Assembly: GCA_030537765.1 (NCBI GenBank)
Contig: JAUNVH010000003.1
Coordinates: forward strand, 1-64,000
Source: Tissierellia bacterium
Lineage (GTDB): Bacteria; Bacillota; Clostridia; Tissierellales; Peptoniphilaceae
Length of the DNA stretch: 64,000 bases
Direction: 5' to 3'
Position numbers and translations under genes: made by a program
The notes under the pieces: generated by a model
What the model saw: only the letters and a program-made list of their open reading frames with translations
The model's database searches: none
Told to the model about the DNA's origin: nothing
Shown: positions 17,206 through 26,608 of the stretch, piece after piece
How positions within the stretch are numbered: position 1 is the stretch's first letter
Layout: every line of letters begins with the position of its first letter

Positions 17206-18474
17206 CTATTCATCAAATGAAAACTCCATATCGCATATAAAGACCGTATCGCCTTCTATTGCTCCTAGCTCTCTTAGCTTTTCAACTATACCCATTCGTT
17301 CTAATGTGTTTTGAAAATATTTTATAGACTCATTTTCATTAAAATTAATGGATGACATCAGATACTCTATTTCTTCACCTTCTACTATGAAGCCTTTGTC
17401 AGTTTTCTCTATTGTAAAAGCTGGAGTTTCTTTTATAATCTCTACATACTCTTCATCAAATGTCATAAATTCTTTAGGATATTTTTGTAATTCTTGCCAT
17501 AAATAATAGACTAGTTTCTCAAGATTTTCAGTAGTTGCAACTGAACCTGAAAAAACCTTATAACCTTTTGGCTCAAATTCCATTTTTATTTTTTCTAAGC
17601 CTTCTTTTGCCGAAGTAAGATCCATTTTATTAGCAAAGATAATTTGCTGTCTTTTGGCCAGTTGTGGATTATATTTTTCCAACTCTTCATTTATTTGATA
17701 AAAATCTTTAACAGGATCTCTCCCCTCTGATCCTGATGCATCTAAGACATGTACTAATAGCTTTGATCTTTCTACATGTCTTAAAAAGTCATGACCTAAA
17801 CCAGCCCCATCAGCTGCTCCTTCAATCAGCCCCGGAATATCGGCTACTACAAAGCTTTCTTCTGGGCCAATTCTTACAACTCCCAAATTAGGTTGTAATG
17901 TTGTAAAATGATAATTTGCAATCTTTGGTTTAGCAGCAGAGATTATTGATAATAATGATGATTTCCCGACATTTGGAAAACCTATTAAGCCTACATCGGC
18001 CAATATCTTTAATTCTAAAATTATTTCTTTTGACTCTCCTTTTCTTCCTGGCTGGGCAAATTTAGGCGCTTGTCTTGTAGATGATGTGAATCTCGCATTC
18101 CCTTTGCCACCTTTGCCACCTTTGGCTATTATATATTCTTGATCTTTTTCTTTTAAATCGACTATGACAGTATTAGTCTTGGAGTCCTTTACCAAAGTGC
18201 CAATCGGTACTTTTAATATAATATCTTCGCCGTCTTTGCCAAATTGTTTTTTATTTCTTCCATCTTCTCCATTTTGGCCTTTATAGACTCTCTTATATCG
18301 AAAATCCATCAATGTGTGAATATTTTCATCTGCGCGCAAGATAATTGAGCCTCCATCGCCCCCGTCTCCTCCGGCTGGGCCTCCTGCAGGCACGTATTTT
18401 TCACGTCTCCATGCAACTGCTCCATTGCCTCCTTTTCCAGCTGTGACAGTAATACCAGCTTTATCAATAAACAT
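17206..18474 (-). CDS. obgE: GTPase ObgE/CgtA
   Basis: Essential GTPase in late 50S assembly and stress signalling. The 422-residue protein shows all three parts: a glycine-rich Obg domain (residues 1 to ~158, with GGPAGGDGGDGG), the G domain with P-loop GFPNVGKSS at 165-173, switch DIPGLIEGA, and NKMD, and a C-terminal OCT domain (about the last 75 residues). It is the first gene after a terminator that follows rpmA, with its ribosome-binding site AGGTGA close by. Confidence 0.97.
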   Translation of the reverse strand: MFIDKAGITVTAGKGGNGAVAWRREKYVPAGGPAGGDGGDGGSIILRADENIHTLMDFRYKRVYKGQNGEDGRNKKQFGKDGEDIILKVPIGTLVKDSKTNTVIVDLKEKDQEYIIAKGGKGGKGNARFTSSTRQAPKFAQPGRKGESKEIILELKILADVGLIGFPNVGKSSLLSIISAAKPKIANYHFTTLQPNLGVVRIGPEESFVVADIPGLIEGAADGAGLGHDFLRHVERSKLLVHVLDASGSEGRDPVKDFYQINEELEKYNPQLAKRQQIIFANKMDLTSAKEGLEKIKMEFEPKGYKVFSGSVATTENLEKLVYYLWQELQKYPKEFMTFDEEYVEIIKETPAFTIEKTDKGFIVEGEEIEYLMSSINFNENESIKYFQNTLERMGIVEKLRELGAIEGDTVFICDMEFSFDE

Positions 18475-18497
18475 ATTTCACCTGACTTTCATTTTAT

Positions 18498-18525
18498 AAA
18501 AAAAAGATGCAGTCAAACTGCATCT
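18498..18525 (-). terminator. Intrinsic terminator between rpmA and obgE
   Basis: AGATGCAG / CTGCATCT, a perfect 8-bp stem with a 5-base loop, followed by an uninterrupted run of eight T on the minus strand. It ends the rplU-prp-rpmA ribosomal unit. obgE begins only 24 bases later with no clear promoter, so obgE may rely on partial read-through. Confidence 0.88.
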
Positions 18526-18531
18526 ATAAGT

Positions 18532-18825
18532 TTACGCTGTAACTTCGTCTTCTGCGTAAACAGAAGCAAGTTTTTTTCCTCGCGATTTAGTTTCATATTT
18601 TACTCTTCCGTCAATAAGTGCAAACAATGTATTGTCTTTACCGATTCCAACATTATTTCCCGGATGAATTTTAGTACCTCTTTGTCTTACTAATATATTT
18701 CCGGCAAGTACTTTTTGTCCGTCGCCTTTTTTCAAACCCAAACGTTTGGATTCACTGTCACGACCGTTTTTGGAACTACCTACACCTTTTTTGGAAGCAA
18801 ACATTTGAAGATTAAATTTTATCAT
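18532..18825 (-). CDS. rpmA: 50S ribosomal protein L27 with cleavable N-terminal extension
   Basis: A 97-residue L27. It begins MIKFNLQMF followed by ASKKG; mature L27 starts at ASKKG or similar. This N-terminal extension is the Firmicutes type removed by the cysteine protease Prp between F9 and A10, exposing the tail that reaches the peptidyl-transferase centre. The conserved [15 protein letters not shown] segment follows. Its start lies 14 bases inside the end of prp, and a strong terminator follows the stop. Confidence 0.97.
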   Translation of the reverse strand: MIKFNLQMFASKKGVGSSKNGRDSESKRLGLKKGDGQKVLAGNILVRQRGTKIHPGNNVGIGKDNTLFALIDGRVKYETKSRGKKLASVYAEDEVTA

Positions 18826-19180
18826 TTTGTTCCTCCTGAATTTCTAAGTTCACATAATCACTATACGAATCGCTAATATCTTTAATACCAGTTAAGAAAA
18901 ATTTAATGCCTGCATCTGCTTTTAAATCTTTAAAAAAGCTTTGATTAAATCTGAATTCTATATCAAAGTTCTCATCTATTCCATCATAATTTGAATCGGT
19001 TTTTACTTCATAAATTGATTTAGCTAGATTTAAATTTGATAAATAGCTATCTAATGTGCAAACTAATGTTGAAACTGCTGCACATACGATATCTTTTCCA
19101 AATTCATTATAATTTGCGTGGCCGTTTACTCTTATACTGGAAATTAAATTATCTTTTTTTAATACTAAAACTTTTATCAT
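18812..19180 (-). CDS. prp: Ribosomal-processing cysteine protease Prp
   Basis: Removes the N-terminal extension of L27. The 122-residue protein (formerly DUF464/YsxB) keeps the catalytic pair: H21 in [12 protein letters not shown] and C33 in DIVCAAVS. Its gene stands between rplU and rpmA, overlapping both, which is the conserved Firmicutes arrangement and places the protease beside its substrate gene. The presence of the cleavable extension on L27 in this window fits an active Prp. Confidence 0.94.
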   Translation of the reverse strand: MIKVLVLKKDNLISSIRVNGHANYNEFGKDIVCAAVSTLVCTLDSYLSNLNLAKSIYEVKTDSNYDGIDENFDIEFRFNQSFFKDLKADAGIKFFLTGIKDISDSYSDYVNLEIQEEQNDKI

Positions 19181-19488
19181 TATGCTATTTCAGTAATTTC
19201 AAGTTCAGTATATGGTTGTCTATGACCTTTTTTCTTGCGATAATTCTTTTTAGCTTTATATTTAAATACAATGATTTTTCTAGCTTTGTTTTGATCTTTG
19301 ACAACAGCCTTGACACTGACTCCATCGACAAATGGACTGCCTAATTTCAAATCATCTTCATTCGATACGCAAAGAACTTTGTCTAAATTGACAGTATCTC
19401 CTACTTCTGCGTCTAGTTTTTCAACTCTAATTATATCGCCTTCGGAAACTTTATATTGTTTTCCACCAGTTTCAATTATTGCATACAT
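19180..19488 (-). CDS. rplU: 50S ribosomal protein L21
   Basis: A 102-residue ribosomal protein that begins [14 protein letters not shown], the standard L21 N-terminus, and ends with [18 protein letters not shown] four codons earlier is part of the ribosome-binding site GGAGGTG, so the ATG at 19488 is the start. It heads the rplU-prp-rpmA unit and is preceded by an L21 leader RNA and a sigma-A promoter. Confidence 0.97.
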   Translation of the reverse strand: MYAIIETGGKQYKVSEGDIIRVEKLDAEVGDTVNLDKVLCVSNEDDLKLGSPFVDGVSVKAVVKDQNKARKIIVFKYKAKKNYRKKKGHRQPYTELEITEIA

Positions 19489-19500
19489 CGTGATTTGCAC

Positions 19501-19570
19501 CTCCTCTTATAGGAACTCGCCATATCGGGTGCCTATTCGGTCTTTAACCCTTAATGAGCGGCTTACAGAA
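19501..19570 (-). ncRNA. Ribosomal protein L21 leader RNA
   Basis: The untranslated leader between the promoter and rplU carries the recognisable L21 leader pattern: CCGCTCATTAAGGG, then GGCACCCGATATGGCGAGTT, which pair to form the conserved structure (CCGCTC with the GGCGAGT side). In Firmicutes this motif is thought to let L21 or its neighbours control their own synthesis. Limits are approximate. Confidence 0.8.
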
Positions 19571-19574
19571 CCTT

Positions 19575-19603
19575 ATATTATCATAGTTTTTTAGCTCAGT
19601 CAA
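19575..19603 (-). promoter_or_regulatory. Sigma-A promoter of rplU-prp-rpmA
   Basis: TTGACT, 17-base spacer, TAATAT, with TG one base upstream of the -10. The -35 includes the TGA stop codon of the RNase E/G gene, so the promoter abuts that gene. Confidence 0.78.
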
Positions 19604-20742
19604 CACCAAATATCAGATATTTTGAGATTTTCGAAATGGTCTTTCGTAATTGTCCTCATTCTAGTACATTCTAATAAACCCAGTCGAGTAAATCCTAAAA
19701 TATTTACAGGTCTTTTGTATTTCATCGACTCTTTATTCATAAAGTTTATAAAATCATTTTTGATGCTTTCTTTCGAAAAATCTATAAAGTCTATAATTAT
19801 TATGCCTGCAATATCCCTCAAATTTATCTGTTTCAAAATTTCAATAGCAGCAGTTTTATTTACTTCCCATATTGTATCGTCAAAGTTATCTGAATCGCTA
19901 TAATGTTTAGAATTGACATCTATAACAGTCATCGCCTCGGTGATTTCAATTACTATATCGCTGCCATTATTTAAAACAACTCTTTCACTAAAGATATTTA
20001 CTACCTCTTTATATAATTTCGGATCATATTTTAGACTAAATTGATCTGATACTATAATATTTTCTGTAACAAAATCCATTTCTTTCAATTCCTTATATAC
20101 ATCTTGGTCATTCGTTATAACTTTCGAACAATTTGTAAGTATATCTACTATTGTATCGTTAGATGTATTGTAAAGTTTTTTAGGCGTTGGCAAAAAGTTT
20201 ATCTCTTTTTTAAGTCTTTCATAATCTGATAACAGTTCCTTATATTCAGAGTCTAATACAGATTCTTCTTGTCCTTGTGCAGCAGTTCTAATAATTAAAC
20301 CGGTGCAGTCTTCTTTTATCTTATTTCCAAGTTCGGTTAATCTTTTACGTTCTTTTTTGCTCCTAATTTTTCGAGAGATCTTAACTTCTGTTTCGTTTGG
20401 CAATAGTACCATATACTGACCTCTTAATTTATAATTGTCAGTAACCCTAGCGCCTTTTTCTCTGAAAGCATCGTTTAAAACTTGCACTATTATAGGATCG
20501 CCTTTCTTATAATTGAAATCATCTCGATTGCCCAAGAACATATATGCATTTTTCTCTTCACCAATGTCGATAAATGCAGCTTTTAAACCAGGTACTATAT
20601 TTTCTATCTGACCTCTATATATATCTCCTACCAAAGTTTTGAATTCTGATCCCCAAACTTTAAATTCTGTAATAGTATCATTTTCAATTTTTCCTATTAA
20701 TATAAGCTCTTTATCAGTTCTTTCTATGAAGCATGTGCTCAT
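19600..20742 (-). CDS. rng: Ribonuclease E/G family protein, lacking the C-terminal zinc link
   Basis: Endoribonuclease of the RNase E/G family, acting in RNA decay and rRNA processing. The N-terminal part shows the S1 domain (residues about 35-110, with GDIYRGQIENIVPGLKAAFIDIG), and the catalytic DNase-I-like region contains TVIDVNSKHY and GIIIIDFIDF with the metal-binding aspartates. At 380 residues it stops in FENLKISDIWC, where relatives continue into the CPxC zinc link and small domain that make the tetramer interface. Either a natural short form or a recent truncation. It closes the 10.6-kb envelope/radical-SAM unit. Confidence 0.88.
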   Translation of the reverse strand: MSTCFIERTDKELILIGKIENDTITEFKVWGSEFKTLVGDIYRGQIENIVPGLKAAFIDIGEEKNAYMFLGNRDDFNYKKGDPIIVQVLNDAFREKGARVTDNYKLRGQYMVLLPNETEVKISRKIRSKKERKRLTELGNKIKEDCTGLIIRTAAQGQEESVLDSEYKELLSDYERLKKEINFLPTPKKLYNTSNDTIVDILTNCSKVITNDQDVYKELKEMDFVTENIIVSDQFSLKYDPKLYKEVVNIFSERVVLNNGSDIVIEITEAMTVIDVNSKHYSDSDNFDDTIWEVNKTAAIEILKQINLRDIAGIIIIDFIDFSKESIKNDFINFMNKESMKYKRPVNILGFTRLGLLECTRMRTITKDHFENLKISDIWC

Positions 20743-21434
20743 TATATTAGCCCCTTACTTTCATCTATTTTATATACGCAATCTTTTACTATTTCCAATG
20801 AATTTCTATCGTATTCTATTTCTGAAAACTTCATCAGTGCATCGAAAAATAATTCAGGCTTTAAATGTGCATCTAATGCGCTAGAAAGATTGACTTTTAA
20901 ATTCAAAAAACCTTCTTCATAGTCTATACTCTTTACAGCATTAATCAAGGGTTTGATATTTTCTTCTATTTCAATCTTTTTGCCTCTTCGTTTTCTCTTT
21001 CTTTTAATCATTATATGCTCTTCATTTAAAAATAGATCTAAACTTTTTTTCAAGTTTATAAAATCATCATATTTTAAATCTAAAATAAAAATATAATCGC
21101 AAGAATTTATTAAACTTTGAATGCTTTTATCTAAGTTTTCATAAGTATAATCCAAAATTCTTATATCTTTGGGCAATTGGGCATTTAGCCGCTTGCACAA
21201 TGTATCTCCGTCCAAGGGAGAAGATAGCTTAATGTCCATATATTCTTCTTTAGATTCTATGCCTAATGATACTGGATCGCCCATTGAAATTCTAGGATGC
21301 GGATTAAAGCCTTCAGAATACGCAACGGGAATATCGGCCCTTATGAAGGCTCTTTGGAACAATCGTAAGGTATCTAGATGCGATATAAAGCGCAAAAGAT
21401 TGATTCTTTGATAACATATTCTTATTTCTTCCAT
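20742..21434 (-). CDS. TIGR03936 family radical-SAM-associated protein (DUF2344)
   Basis: A 230-residue protein of the DUF2344/TIGR03936 family, found next to or fused with the TIGR03960 radical SAM protein. The conserved N-terminus is clear: FISHLDTLRLFQRAFIRADI, then YSEGFNPHPRISMGDPVSLGI. The function is unknown; the resemblance of this block to tRNA-modifying enzymes and the fixed pairing with a radical SAM partner suggest RNA modification (inference). The ATG 7 bases after GGAGAG is preferred to an upstream GTG. It overlaps its partner gene by 13 bases. Confidence 0.88.
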   Translation of the reverse strand: MEEIRICYQRINLLRFISHLDTLRLFQRAFIRADIPVAYSEGFNPHPRISMGDPVSLGIESKEEYMDIKLSSPLDGDTLCKRLNAQLPKDIRILDYTYENLDKSIQSLINSCDYIFILDLKYDDFINLKKSLDLFLNEEHIMIKRKRKRRGKKIEIEENIKPLINAVKSIDYEEGFLNLKVNLSSALDAHLKPELFFDALMKFSEIEYDRNSLEIVKDCVYKIDESKGLI

Positions 21435-23269
21435 GGATGCACTCTCCACATTTCACAATTTTCTATTCCGCATTGATGACATTTAAATCTACAGTCTTTA
21501 GTATTTTCTGCCATAATGGATTTTTTATATTCTTCAATTAGATATGATTTTTTTACTCCTATATCTATAAAATCCCAGGGTAAAATTTCATCAAATTCCA
21601 TTTGTCTATTCAAGTTTTCTATTTTGAATCCCTCTATTTCAATGGCCTCTTTCCATATATCATAATCAAAAAAATCTGACCAGCCATCAAAAATCGCACC
21701 ATTTTTCCAAGCTCTATATATAATTTTGGAAACTTTTCTATTACCTCGTCCAATAATTCCTTCCATAAAGCTCAATTCTGGATCATGATATTGATATTTA
21801 ATTTTGGGATCTTTTATTATATTTTTCAATGCATATATTTTTTCATAAAATTCCTCTATAGAGTTTTGTTTATACCATTGATACGGAGTAAAAGGCTTTG
21901 GCACGAAACAAGATGTTGATACTGTAAGAGTAAAATTGCCTTTAATCATATCTTTAGGTCTGTCAAAAAATATACGTTTTACTTCATATGCTAAGTCCTT
22001 AATGCCATAAACATCATCTATTGTCTCTGTGGGCAATCCCACCATAAAATATAGTTTTAATCTGGACCATCCTCTATCAAAAGCGTTTTTTGCAGTTTGA
22101 AATAGATTGTCTTGTGTAATATTTTTATTAATGACATTTCTCATTCTCTGTGTTCCCGCTTCAGGGGCAAAGGTCAATCCACTTTTTCTTACTTTCTCAA
22201 TCTTCTTTAAAAGATCTAAAGAAAATGTATCTAATCTCAATGAAGGTAGCGATACACCAATTTTACTATCATCGTATTTATCTATTAAGGATTCAGCTAA
22301 AGAACCTATGCTAGAATAATCGCATGAACTTAAACTCGAAAGAGATATATCTTGATATCCAGTCGAATCAATGAGTTTTTCGCTTTGAGATATCAATAAA
22401 TTTACACTCTTTTCTCTTATTGGTCGGTAAATCATTCCAGCTTGACAAAATCTGCAACCTTGGGTGCAGCCTCTAAAAATCTCAAGCACTGCTCTATCGT
22501 GAACAGTCTCAATAAATGGTACGATCATTTTGTCTGGATAATAGAGTTTATCTAAATCTTTTATATATCTTTTCTTTATAGTCCTTGGCGCAAAACTATA
22601 TTTTGGCTGAAATGATTTTATTCTGTCTAATTCGTCATATTCGACTTCATAAAACTGAGGAATATAAATACCTTCTATCTGTGATGCCGCTTTTAAAAAT
22701 TCAAATTTATTATATCCCCTAGATTTATGTTGTCTATATAGCTTCATCAATTCTAAATTGACTTCTTCTCCTTCTCCAAGTATGAATATATCGATAAAAT
22801 CAGCAATTACTTCTGGATTATACGCACAAGGGCCACCAGCGATAATAAGTGGATTGTTTTCATTTCTATTTTTAGAAAACAACTCGATTCCAGCTAGATC
22901 TAGCATGTTTAGAATATTTGTATAACTCATTTCATATTGCAATGTAAAGCCTAATATGTCGAACTTGTTTAATTCGATTTTGTTTTCTAAGCTGTATAGC
23001 TTTATATCAGCTTTTCTCATCTCTTTTTCCATATCTGGCCAAGGCGCAAAAGCTCTTTCACATATAAAGCCGTCTACAGAATTTATAAGTTGATATAGAA
23101 TATGCATGCCAAGATGACTCATTCCCACTTCATATAGATCTGGAAATGCAAAACAGAATGTAACATCTTGTGCATGAAAATCTTTTTCAGTGCTATTTAG
23201 TTCGCCGCCGATATATCTGCCTGGTTTTTCTACATTTTTTAAAATTTTTTCAAATTCATATTTCCTCAC
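21422..23269 (-). CDS. TIGR03960 family B12-binding-domain radical SAM protein
   Basis: A 615-residue radical SAM protein. The cluster-binding cysteines are C268, C272 and C275 (FRGCTQGCRFCQAG). The preceding ~200 residues form a B12-binding-like domain (FPDLYEVGMSHLGMHILY, GGPCAYNPEVIADFID). A cysteine-rich tail (CRFKCHQCGIENC) at the end may bind metal. Its reaction is not known; the next gene is its constant partner. It starts with GTG, shown by GGAG 7 bases before; the nearby ATG is out of frame. Genomic linkage to rng, L21 and L27 is conserved in Clostridia. Confidence 0.9.
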   Translation of the reverse strand: MRKYEFEKILKNVEKPGRYIGGELNSTEKDFHAQDVTFCFAFPDLYEVGMSHLGMHILYQLINSVDGFICERAFAPWPDMEKEMRKADIKLYSLENKIELNKFDILGFTLQYEMSYTNILNMLDLAGIELFSKNRNENNPLIIAGGPCAYNPEVIADFIDIFILGEGEEVNLELMKLYRQHKSRGYNKFEFLKAASQIEGIYIPQFYEVEYDELDRIKSFQPKYSFAPRTIKKRYIKDLDKLYYPDKMIVPFIETVHDRAVLEIFRGCTQGCRFCQAGMIYRPIREKSVNLLISQSEKLIDSTGYQDISLSSLSSCDYSSIGSLAESLIDKYDDSKIGVSLPSLRLDTFSLDLLKKIEKVRKSGLTFAPEAGTQRMRNVINKNITQDNLFQTAKNAFDRGWSRLKLYFMVGLPTETIDDVYGIKDLAYEVKRIFFDRPKDMIKGNFTLTVSTSCFVPKPFTPYQWYKQNSIEEFYEKIYALKNIIKDPKIKYQYHDPELSFMEGIIGRGNRKVSKIIYRAWKNGAIFDGWSDFFDYDIWKEAIEIEGFKIENLNRQMEFDEILPWDFIDIGVKKSYLIEEYKKSIMAENTKDCRFKCHQCGIENCEMWRVHPWKK

Positions 23270-23281
23270 ATAACCACTCCA

Positions 23282-26200
23282 TTACGGGAGAAAATCTTTT
23301 TCTAAAGGAATCGGATCCTTCTCCTCTATTCTATTAAGTCCCATATACTGACCGATAATATCACGCATAAGCGGCGTGCAGTTTGAACCGGCCCCACCTT
23401 GGAATATTAGTATTGAGACAGCAATTTTAGGCTTATCATAAGGTGCAAAACCAACTTCATAAGCAAAGCTATCGTAAGTATCTCCTGTTACTGGATTTAT
23501 TCCGCTCTTTTCAGCCGTACCCGTTTTTATTCCAACTTCTATTGGAAAGTCTTTAAATGCAAGTTGATTTGCTGATGTTTTGCTAGCCATATTCATGCCT
23601 TTCATTATATATTTTAAATGTTCATAATTTTTCATATCAATACGTTCTGCATTAGGAACGTGTTTAAATGTCTCTTTCGAATTATTAAAATTTTTAATAC
23701 TATCTATTAAGCTCAATTTGTGTATATAGCCTCCATTTGAAATTGTGGAAACGTAATTTGACATTTGTGCCAATGTGTATGCATTATAGCCTTGACCTAT
23801 AGTGATATTTAAAGTATCGGCCATAGTCCAGCGAGCTTCTTTTAGATAAGTATAAGTTATAATGTCTGCGAGACTATTCCTGCTATTAGGCAATTTCTTT
23901 TCAGGGTTTAGATTTAAATAACTAAGTCTAGTTACAACTTCCCTTCTAGTTATAGGCGTTTCTAAATCTGCCCAAGAGACAATCTCTTCTACAATATTAT
24001 TTTTAATCTCAGAATTATAATCTTCTTCCCCGACATAAAAATCATCGATATTGTTTATTACCCATTGCTTTAATAATGCCTTTTGAGTTGCAATCTTTTT
24101 ATCTGGATCGGGTACGCCATTAGAAACCTCGGCAGGAATATTGATTTCTAGGCCAGTTTTTCTGTCCAAACCAAGTTTTGCCGCCATACTAGTTATATCA
24201 TCTATATTCAATTTCACGCTCAATCTTTCACCAGTATGTTGATTTTCGCCTAGAGCCAATGTATAAAAAAAGAAATTACAAGAATCTCTAATGGCTTCAG
24301 CTAAATTAAGTCTACCATGTGTCTTTGAATGTTCTGATTGAGTATATAATAGGCAATTAAAAGTATGATCTCCTATTTCGACATAGCCCATATCATCAAT
24401 AGTTTCATTCATACCGAATCCTTTTTCTAATGCCGCAAGTCCAGTAACCATTTTAAAAGTAGAACCTGTTTGTATAGAAGTTTGCGTTGCGACATTTCGC
24501 AAAGGTCTCGGCGCTAGATGATCTTTTTCATCCTTCGGTATTAGACTCTCCCAGTCTGCATTAGATATACCAGTAGCAAAGAGATTGGGATCATATGAGG
24601 GGAAACTGCTCATTGCTAGAACTTGCCCCGTCTCCACATCAGTGACCATAACGGCGCCCGAAGTCGCATTTACATACGGCCTACCTTTATCTTTACTAAC
24701 GGCCATTTGATAATCTCCCCATTTAGAATGATATATACCGCCCTCTCTAATAGTTCTCAATGTTTTATCTAATAATTTATCAACTTCTTTTTGGAGCTGC
24801 AAATCGATAGATAAAAATACAGCATCGCCAGGTATTGGTTCTTCTTCTTCAATTAATTCAGTAGTATTGCCTGCGGCATCGACTTCTATTTTTTTTCTGC
24901 CATTGACCCCGCAAAGCTCGTCTTCAAAACTCTGTTCAAGTCCCGTCTTTCCAATAAGCGCATTTACACCATAATTGCCCTCTGTGATATACTTATCGAT
25001 TTCATTTTGTTGTGAGATTTTTCCCATATACCCCAGCAAGTGAGCCGCAGTTTTACCATTTGGATAATATCTTACAGGCTCTACAGATATTTGAAAACCT
25101 TGAAAAATAGATAATTGTTCTTCAATTTTTGCAACTGTGCTATCTTTTAATCCATATGCAAAGTTTATAGGCGCATATGCTCTGTCGCCTTGCTTAGATA
25201 TTTCATTTCTGATTGAAGCAATTCCAATAATTTCATATTTTGATAATGATTTTGGCAAATCATAAGTTTCACGAATCTTTTCCAAAGCCTCATTTGCAGT
25301 TGCTTTTTCTTCTAGTTTGAAAGATTTCAACCAATTATTTAAATTTCTTATGCTTGTATATTCATAACCGTTGCTCACTGATATCTTAGTGTTTATACCG
25401 TCTTCAATCATCTGAATTTGAGCAAGTCTTCCAATACCATCGAGATTAATAAATTTATTTAATCTCTTATCTTTACTTGCATAATTAATTAAACTATTTA
25501 CAAGCTCTTCTTGAGGTAAATTACTTTCTTCAGCGACAATTATTGGCTTGTTTTCTTCAATTTTGATTTTATAATCTAATAAATCTCCTTCCGATTGCAC
25601 AATTTCCAATAATTCTTTTATCGGAATTATTTCTTGTTCTTCTTCAATAGTCCTTATTAACAGATTATAAAGAGAATTCTCTTTCAAGATAATTAAAAAA
25701 TCTTGTTCAGCAGAAGTATCCATATTTATTTCTGGATAGAGATTCATATATGCTCTTTTTTGTTCTAAAAAGTCTTTTTCATATTTAAAATTAATCGCCT
25801 CTAAACGAATATTTTCAATTTTGCCTAATTGAGAAATATAAGTATATATTAAACCGCGACTAATTGGGTTTTCTAAAACTTTTTTTACAATAATTTCATT
25901 ATTATCTATCATATTTAAGACTAATTCTTTAGCTTGTATATCTACTGAATAGCCATGCTCTTTTAACCAAGATTCTATGTTGACATTATCTTTATAGTCA
26001 AATTTGATCTCATCGCCAATTATATTAGCCTCTAGTGGCAGATTTTCGGACTGAAATTCCAATGCATTTATAGCTGCCCTTGCAGGTAGATATGTGAATT
26101 TTCCCCATTCATTTTCAGTTTGATATTTCAATTGTAAAATTGGCTCGATTAAATTATTATTGATTATTATTTCAACAATTCTGTCAAAAGGACTCAATTC

Positions 26201-26608
26201 AGTTTTTAAATAGTCGCTCGTATTTTCATAGATAAATTGATTTGTAACTAGCGGGAAATCACTCGAATAATTTATTGCATCTTCTTCTAAAATGCTAATC
26301 AGATTTCTCATATATTTATTATTTTCTAAATTATCTGATTTTCTATTGCTTATTTCGTCTTTTAAAATTTGCACGCTAAACATAGGCTTATTGCCTGCTA
26401 GCAATCTTCCGTTTCTATCTCTTATTTCTCCTCTAGGAGCAGTTACAAATATTTCTCTGACTCTTTTATTTTCTGAAATATTTCTATAATAATCTCCATG
26501 GGCAATAGTTAACGACGCTAATTTTATAAGCAATATAGTCATGGAGATTACAATTATTATATTGAACAATCTATATCTTTTGTATTGTGTAATTCTACGC
26601 TGTTTCAT
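23282..26608 (-). CDS. mrdA: Penicillin-binding protein 2 (class B transpeptidase, elongasome)
   Basis: Cross-links peptidoglycan during cell elongation. A single membrane anchor lies near residues 15-35. The catalytic triad motifs are intact: STFK (S716), SCN (776-778) and KTG (1028-1030). GEIRDRNGRLLA near 55-66 opens the pedestal domain. At 1108 residues it is long for a PBP2: the region between the first pedestal block and the GYMGKISQQNEID segment is expanded by a few hundred residues of mostly acidic, helical sequence. It follows mreD directly. The start is uncertain: a TTG four codons upstream is the alternative. Confidence 0.9.
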   Translation of the reverse strand: MKQRRITQYKRYRLFNIIIVISMTILLIKLASLTIAHGDYYRNISENKRVREIFVTAPRGEIRDRNGRLLAGNKPMFSVQILKDEISNRKSDNLENNKYMRNLISILEEDAINYSSDFPLVTNQFIYENTSDYLKTELSPFDRIVEIIINNNLIEPILQLKYQTENEWGKFTYLPARAAINALEFQSENLPLEANIIGDEIKFDYKDNVNIESWLKEHGYSVDIQAKELVLNMIDNNEIIVKKVLENPISRGLIYTYISQLGKIENIRLEAINFKYEKDFLEQKRAYMNLYPEINMDTSAEQDFLIILKENSLYNLLIRTIEEEQEIIPIKELLEIVQSEGDLLDYKIKIEENKPIIVAEESNLPQEELVNSLINYASKDKRLNKFINLDGIGRLAQIQMIEDGINTKISVSNGYEYTSIRNLNNWLKSFKLEEKATANEALEKIRETYDLPKSLSKYEIIGIASIRNEISKQGDRAYAPINFAYGLKDSTVAKIEEQLSIFQGFQISVEPVRYYPNGKTAAHLLGYMGKISQQNEIDKYITEGNYGVNALIGKTGLEQSFEDELCGVNGRKKIEVDAAGNTTELIEEEEPIPGDAVFLSIDLQLQKEVDKLLDKTLRTIREGGIYHSKWGDYQMAVSKDKGRPYVNATSGAVMVTDVETGQVLAMSSFPSYDPNLFATGISNADWESLIPKDEKDHLAPRPLRNVATQTSIQTGSTFKMVTGLAALEKGFGMNETIDDMGYVEIGDHTFNCLLYTQSEHSKTHGRLNLAEAIRDSCNFFFYTLALGENQHTGERLSVKLNIDDITSMAAKLGLDRKTGLEINIPAEVSNGVPDPDKKIATQKALLKQWVINNIDDFYVGEEDYNSEIKNNIVEEIVSWADLETPITRREVVTRLSYLNLNPEKKLPNSRNSLADIITYTYLKEARWTMADTLNITIGQGYNAYTLAQMSNYVSTISNGGYIHKLSLIDSIKNFNNSKETFKHVPNAERIDMKNYEHLKYIMKGMNMASKTSANQLAFKDFPIEVGIKTGTAEKSGINPVTGDTYDSFAYEVGFAPYDKPKIAVSILIFQGGAGSNCTPLMRDIIGQYMGLNRIEEKDPIPLEKDFLP

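Noticed and set aside
23282-26608. PBP2 as a fusion of two proteins
   Set aside because: The extra length is within the pedestal region of one continuous frame with a normal order of catalytic motifs; no second recognisable domain.
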